A stretch of 44,653 bases of DNA from Thermoanaerobaculales bacterium (lineage in GTDB: Bacteria > Acidobacteriota > Thermoanaerobaculia > Thermoanaerobaculales > Sulfomarinibacteraceae). The DNA is taken from positions 1 to 44,653 of the forward strand of contig JARFRM010000108.1 in assembly GCA_029287235.1 (NCBI GenBank). Reading direction: 5' to 3'. Position 1 is the stretch's first letter. Each line of letters opens with the position of its first letter. Made by a program: the position numbers and the translations under genes. The notes beneath the pieces are model-generated. The model searched no databases, had not been told where the DNA came from, and saw nothing but the letters and a program-made list of their open reading frames with translations. This document shows positions 41,998 through 44,653 of the stretch, in pieces.

Positions 41998-43317
41998 TCA
42001 CCCTTCACCTCGATCGAGATCCTCGAGCATGACTTTGGCCACCTTGTCGCCATAGGCAATGGCGTAGTTCTGGCCTCGATCTTCGGGGAAGATCTGGGCC
42101 ATTGAACACAGATAGAGACCGCGTACCGACGTGCGCATCGGCGGAATCTGTTCCCGGTAGCCGATGGTGACCACCGGTTGGGCGTAGTCGGCCCTGAAGT
42201 GGTGACTCGAGAGAATCCACGAGGCGTCGAACGCCGGGTTGACCCGTTTCAGGTGAGGAAGATAAGTCTCGATGATCTCTGATTTCGGAGCGCTGTAGAG
42301 CGGGTGGTCGGTGAAGAGATAGTTGGAAATGTAGAGCAGCCTCCGACCACCGTAGCGGTCGGCGGGAATGTAGTTGGTGTGTTCGATGAGACCGCCGAAG
42401 GGCATCTCCGGATCGGCGATATTGAGCCAGTAGAATGGGGTGAGCGAGTTTTCGAGCTCGAGGATGGTGCAGATGGCGCCGGTGGCTCTGAGCCGGGAGA
42501 GAGCGGTTCTCTCGTCGTCGGCCAGAAGCTGGCCGGCAACCGCCAAGTGATCCGGGATCGGTGCTGCGACCAGCACTTTGGAAGCGCGGTAGGTGTCACG
42601 CCGGGTGACGATGGAAAAAATCCCGCCGTCGGTCTCGACCCGGCGGACCTCTTCGGTGAGGTGGAAGGTGCCGCCGCCGGCCTCGATCTTCGCCACCAGG
42701 GTCTCTACCAGCCGAATGAAAGACCCCCGCATGTAGCCAAGGCGTTCGCCCATGCCCGAACGAGATCGAGAGCCTCCCCTGAGGGAGACCTTGCGCCACA
42801 GCCACACCATGGCGACGTTCTCGGCTTCATCGGCGAACTTCTGATAGAGAAGGGGCCCCCACACGGTCTTCCATGTGCGTTCTCCCTGGTAACGCCGAAT
42901 CCAGTCGGAGGCGGTCACCGACTCGAAGGGTCGTGGGTCGCGCTGCCGTTGGAGCCAGAGGGTCGACAGACCGAAGCGGATCTTGTCGATCAATCGCAGG
43001 GGCCCGAAACGTAGGAGAGAGGCGGGGGTGCCGAACTCCCAGAGACGACCGTCGGCCCAGATCCCCATCTTGGACGGTAGCCACTCGATTTCGTCACCGA
43101 GGCCCATCTCCTCGGCAAAGGCAACATAGTCGGTGTCGGTTGTGAAGATGTGGTGATAGAACGCCTCCAGCGGCTCCCCCCCGATTTCGAGGGCCCTGGC
43201 GAGGCCTCCGGGTCGTGGATAGCGCTCGAAGATGCGGACCCGATATCCTTCCTGTGTGAGCCTGAGCGCGGCGGTGAGTCCGGCAAGACCGGCTCCGACA
43301 ATGGCGATTTCATTCAT
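41998..43317 (-). CDS. FAD-dependent amine-oxidase/protoporphyrinogen-oxidase-like protein
   Basis: This 439-residue flavoprotein has the dinucleotide-binding loop IVGAGLAGLTAALRL at the very N-terminus. The Glu that binds FAD ribose lies in FERYPRPGGLA, and a C-terminal FAD block GLYLCSMAQIFPEDRGQNYA follows. The middle includes WGPLLYQKFADEAENVAMVWLW. Relatives are often found in polysaccharide gene clusters and annotated as protoporphyrinogen oxidase-like or UDP-galactopyranose-mutase-like. The true substrate is unknown. The ATG at 43317 overlaps the ATG of the divergent MFS gene on CATG. The 3' end abuts the heptamer array. Confidence 0.85.
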   Translation of the reverse strand: MNEIAIVGAGLAGLTAALRLTQEGYRVRIFERYPRPGGLARALEIGGEPLEAFYHHIFTTDTDYVAFAEEMGLGDEIEWLPSKMGIWADGRLWEFGTPASLLRFGPLRLIDKIRFGLSTLWLQRQRDPRPFESVTASDWIRRYQGERTWKTVWGPLLYQKFADEAENVAMVWLWRKVSLRGGSRSRSGMGERLGYMRGSFIRLVETLVAKIEAGGGTFHLTEEVRRVETDGGIFSIVTRRDTYRASKVLVAAPIPDHLAVAGQLLADDERTALSRLRATGAICTILELENSLTPFYWLNIADPEMPFGGLIEHTNYIPADRYGGRRLLYISNYLFTDHPLYSAPKSEIIETYLPHLKRVNPAFDASWILSSHHFRADYAQPVVTIGYREQIPPMRTSVRGLYLCSMAQIFPEDRGQNYAIAYGDKVAKVMLEDLDRGEG

Positions 43318-44482
43318 GACTCAACGCTATCCGAGTACCGCGGTCCCGTCAAAACCGGCAGGCGCCTTCTATGCCTGCTACTTCGGTGTGCTCGGCGTGG
43401 TGCTCCCTTTTCTCGGACCTTTCTTGACCGAGCGCGGTCTCGACGCCGTGGCGGTCGGACTCGTCACGGCGGCTTTTTCCCTTGCCAAGCTCGGCTATGC
43501 GCCGTTTCTCGGGGGATGGGTTGACCGGGGGCGTTGGTTCCCGGGAATGCTGAGTCTCCACATGGCGGCCGCGATCGCGGCGGCGGCGGTGGTGGTTCGG
43601 GCGGTCGACCCTTGGGTCCTGGGGGCGGCTTTTCTGGTGATGGGACTGGGCTACGGCACGGTACTGCCACTTGTCGAGGCGGCGGTACTGGAACGACCGC
43701 CGGCACGGGGCTACGGGTTTGTTCGCTGGTGGGGCTCGGCGGGATTCATCGTGTTCGCCACGCTGGCGGCGTTCCTCCTCGGAGGCGGTCGGCTCGACTA
43801 TTTTCCGATCGCCCTGCTGTTCTCTCTGGTCGCGCTCGGACTGGTCGCGGTTTCCCTCGAGGGCGAGGCCCGCCCCAGACACGGTGTCGGGTCCGGCGCG
43901 GGGGTGCAGGGCGCGGTGTGGGCCCTGCTCGCGATTCTGACTCTGCACCAGATCTCGCACGGACCGTACTACGGTTTCTTTTCGATCCACCTGGGAGAGT
44001 CCGGGCTCCCCACGGGCCTCATTGCCGGGCTGTGGTCGTTGGCGGTGCTCGCCGAGTTGGCGGTTTTCGTCAAGGGCTCGAGTCTTCAACGGCGGCTCGG
44101 GCTCCGTGGCCTGCTCGGCCTGGCTCTCGGACTGACGCCCCTGCGCTGGCTCCTGCTGGCCCTGCCGCCAACCCTCCCGATCCTCGTGATCGCCCAGCTC
44201 GGCCACGCCATCACCTTTGCGACGGTACACCTCGCCGGAGTCCAACTGGTCCAGCAACTGGTTCCCGAAGGCGCGCGCCGGAATGCGCAAGCGCTCTACT
44301 CCGGGCTGGTCTTCGGTCTCGGGATCGTGATCGGAACCGCCGCCGCCGGCCCGTTGTACGCCACTGCGGGTGGGTCCGGATCGTTCGTGGTCGCCGCCGG
44401 ATTCGCGGCGGTTGTTGCCGTGGCGTGGTTCGTTGTATCTCGACGCATCCTCGACGGCAGCGAGTGCGGCCCCGTCCCGTAG
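43316..44482 (+). CDS. MFS transporter (MFS_1-like/HcaT-type)
   Basis: This 388-residue protein has about twelve hydrophobic segments. Helix 1-2 reads FYACYFGVLGVVLPFLGPFL, typical of the MFS subgroup that includes 3-phenylpropionate and nucleoside:proton symporters. The loop GGWVDRGRW matches the helix 2-3 motif A position, and the second half restarts after a charged loop near residue 195. The start at ATG 43316 shares bases with the oppositely oriented oxidoreductase start. No downstream Met lies before helix 1, but upstream in-frame ATGs exist (for example 43301), so the exact start is uncertain. The substrate is unknown. Confidence 0.82.
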   Translation: MTQRYPSTAVPSKPAGAFYACYFGVLGVVLPFLGPFLTERGLDAVAVGLVTAAFSLAKLGYAPFLGGWVDRGRWFPGMLSLHMAAAIAAAAVVVRAVDPWVLGAAFLVMGLGYGTVLPLVEAAVLERPPARGYGFVRWWGSAGFIVFATLAAFLLGGGRLDYFPIALLFSLVALGLVAVSLEGEARPRHGVGSGAGVQGAVWALLAILTLHQISHGPYYGFFSIHLGESGLPTGLIAGLWSLAVLAELAVFVKGSSLQRRLGLRGLLGLALGLTPLRWLLLALPPTLPILVIAQLGHAITFATVHLAGVQLVQQLVPEGARRNAQALYSGLVFGLGIVIGTAAAGPLYATAGGSGSFVVAAGFAAVVAVAWFVVSRRILDGSECGPVP

Positions 44483-44534
44483 GGGCGCGGCCGTGCCCGC
44501 CGCTAGCCCGAACCATACCTATCCCCTTCGTTAA

Positions 44535-44560
44535 GGTTATGGTATAAATAAACCATAACC
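44535..44560. repeat. 9-bp inverted repeat at the edge of a probable insertion sequence
   Basis: GGTTATGGT (44535-44543) and ACCATAACC (44552-44560) are perfect complements around ATAAATAA. They lie just before the transposase-like gene and could be part of its left terminal inverted repeat or its regulatory region. AT content rises sharply here relative to the rest of the window. Confidence 0.55.
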
Positions 44561-44581
44561 TGAGACAAGGGAGACTCACAG

Positions 44582-44653
44582 ATGGTGGACTTTGAGGCAA
44601 TTTGGCGCGATTTTCCCCAAACACTTGCAGAATTCGAAGAGATCTTCCCCGAT
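44582..44653 (+). CDS. IS1595-type transposase, N-terminal fragment (cut by window end)
   Basis: The last 24 codons read MVDFEAIWRDFPQTLAEF then EEIFPD and run off the window. This 'DFPxTLxEFxxxFPDE' opening is, as I recall it, characteristic of the N-terminus of IS1595-group transposases, just before their zinc ribbon. AGGGAG (44568-44573) is a good ribosome binding site. Codon and base composition are more AT-rich than the neighbours, in line with a mobile element. The rest of the gene is needed to confirm. Confidence 0.65.
   Translation, partial: MVDFEAIWRDFPQTLAEFEEIFPD

Noticed and set aside
41790..42059. A minus-strand frame with repeated RCSLLVA residues.
   Set aside because: It is only a translation of the heptamer array and has no start support or family.
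1..44653. tRNA, rRNA or riboswitch genes.
   Set aside because: I looked for T-loop-like and other conserved RNA signatures in the gaps and saw none; a covariance-model scan would be decisive.

Overview
The window is a high-GC bacterial chromosome segment of about 44.6 kb, densely packed with intact genes. I infer Acidobacteriota, possibly a Thermoanaerobaculia-like lineage. The main clues are a secreted von Willebrand protein of the acidobacterial 'VWFA-related' type, a lipoprotein sulfatase-like enzyme ending in LKALGYLD, a small secreted protein of a kind I associate with this phylum, outer-membrane barrel and SpoIID lipoproteins, and a transcription/translation operon of ordinary bacterial order. 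This placement is inference from protein character; no rRNA or tRNA gene was seen.

Layout, left to right. 1-1389: a long imperfect hairpin and a minus-strand glycosyltransferase. 1458-8832 (plus): DUF924 protein, DnaC-like AAA+ ATPase overlapping a SpoIID/SPOR lipoprotein, acyl-CoA dehydrogenase, methylmalonyl-CoA epimerase, small conserved protein, VWA protein, outer-membrane barrel. 9041-13775 (plus): argS, a repeat-filled 480-bp gap, free-methionine-sulfoxide reductase, DUF2079 membrane protein. 13838-17554 (plus): argF followed closely by two tandem LYS9-type saccharopine dehydrogenase paralogues. 17721-21454 (plus): secreted protein, MATE exporter, fbaB. 21721-23562 (minus): a DmdC-type acyl-CoA dehydrogenase preceded by a palindrome like a fatty-acid TetR-family operator. 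23797-33945 (minus): the nine-gene run rimP-nusA-infB-ylxP-rbfA-nrnA-truB-rpsO-pnp, with an intrinsic-terminator hairpin in its leader. 34087-35202 (plus): MidA-type methyltransferase. 35340-41671 (minus): trxA, 3-hydroxybutyryl-CoA dehydrogenase, zinc-ribbon/TPR protein, proS, sulfatase-like lipoprotein. 41998-44482: a divergent FAD amine-oxidase-like protein and MFS transporter whose start codons overlap. 44535-end: the start of what looks like an IS1595-type insertion sequence, cut by the window edge.

The genes are mostly housekeeping: RNA processing and translation initiation, two tRNA synthetases, amino-acid metabolism (arginine, lysine/saccharopine), acyl-CoA oxidation (two dehydrogenases, a hydroxyacyl-CoA dehydrogenase, methylmalonyl-CoA epimerase) and the envelope. 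The unusual content is between the genes. At least five gaps hold short-period (7-8 bp) degenerate tandem repeats, one 264-bp gap is bounded exactly by 33-bp inverted repeats, and others carry long hairpins. I did not find a defence island, CRISPR array, prophage or secondary-metabolite cluster. The best candidates for something undescribed are the intergenic repeat families, the inverted-repeat-bounded cassette at 21454-21717, and the tandem saccharopine dehydrogenase pair in which one copy has lost conserved active-site-region residues.
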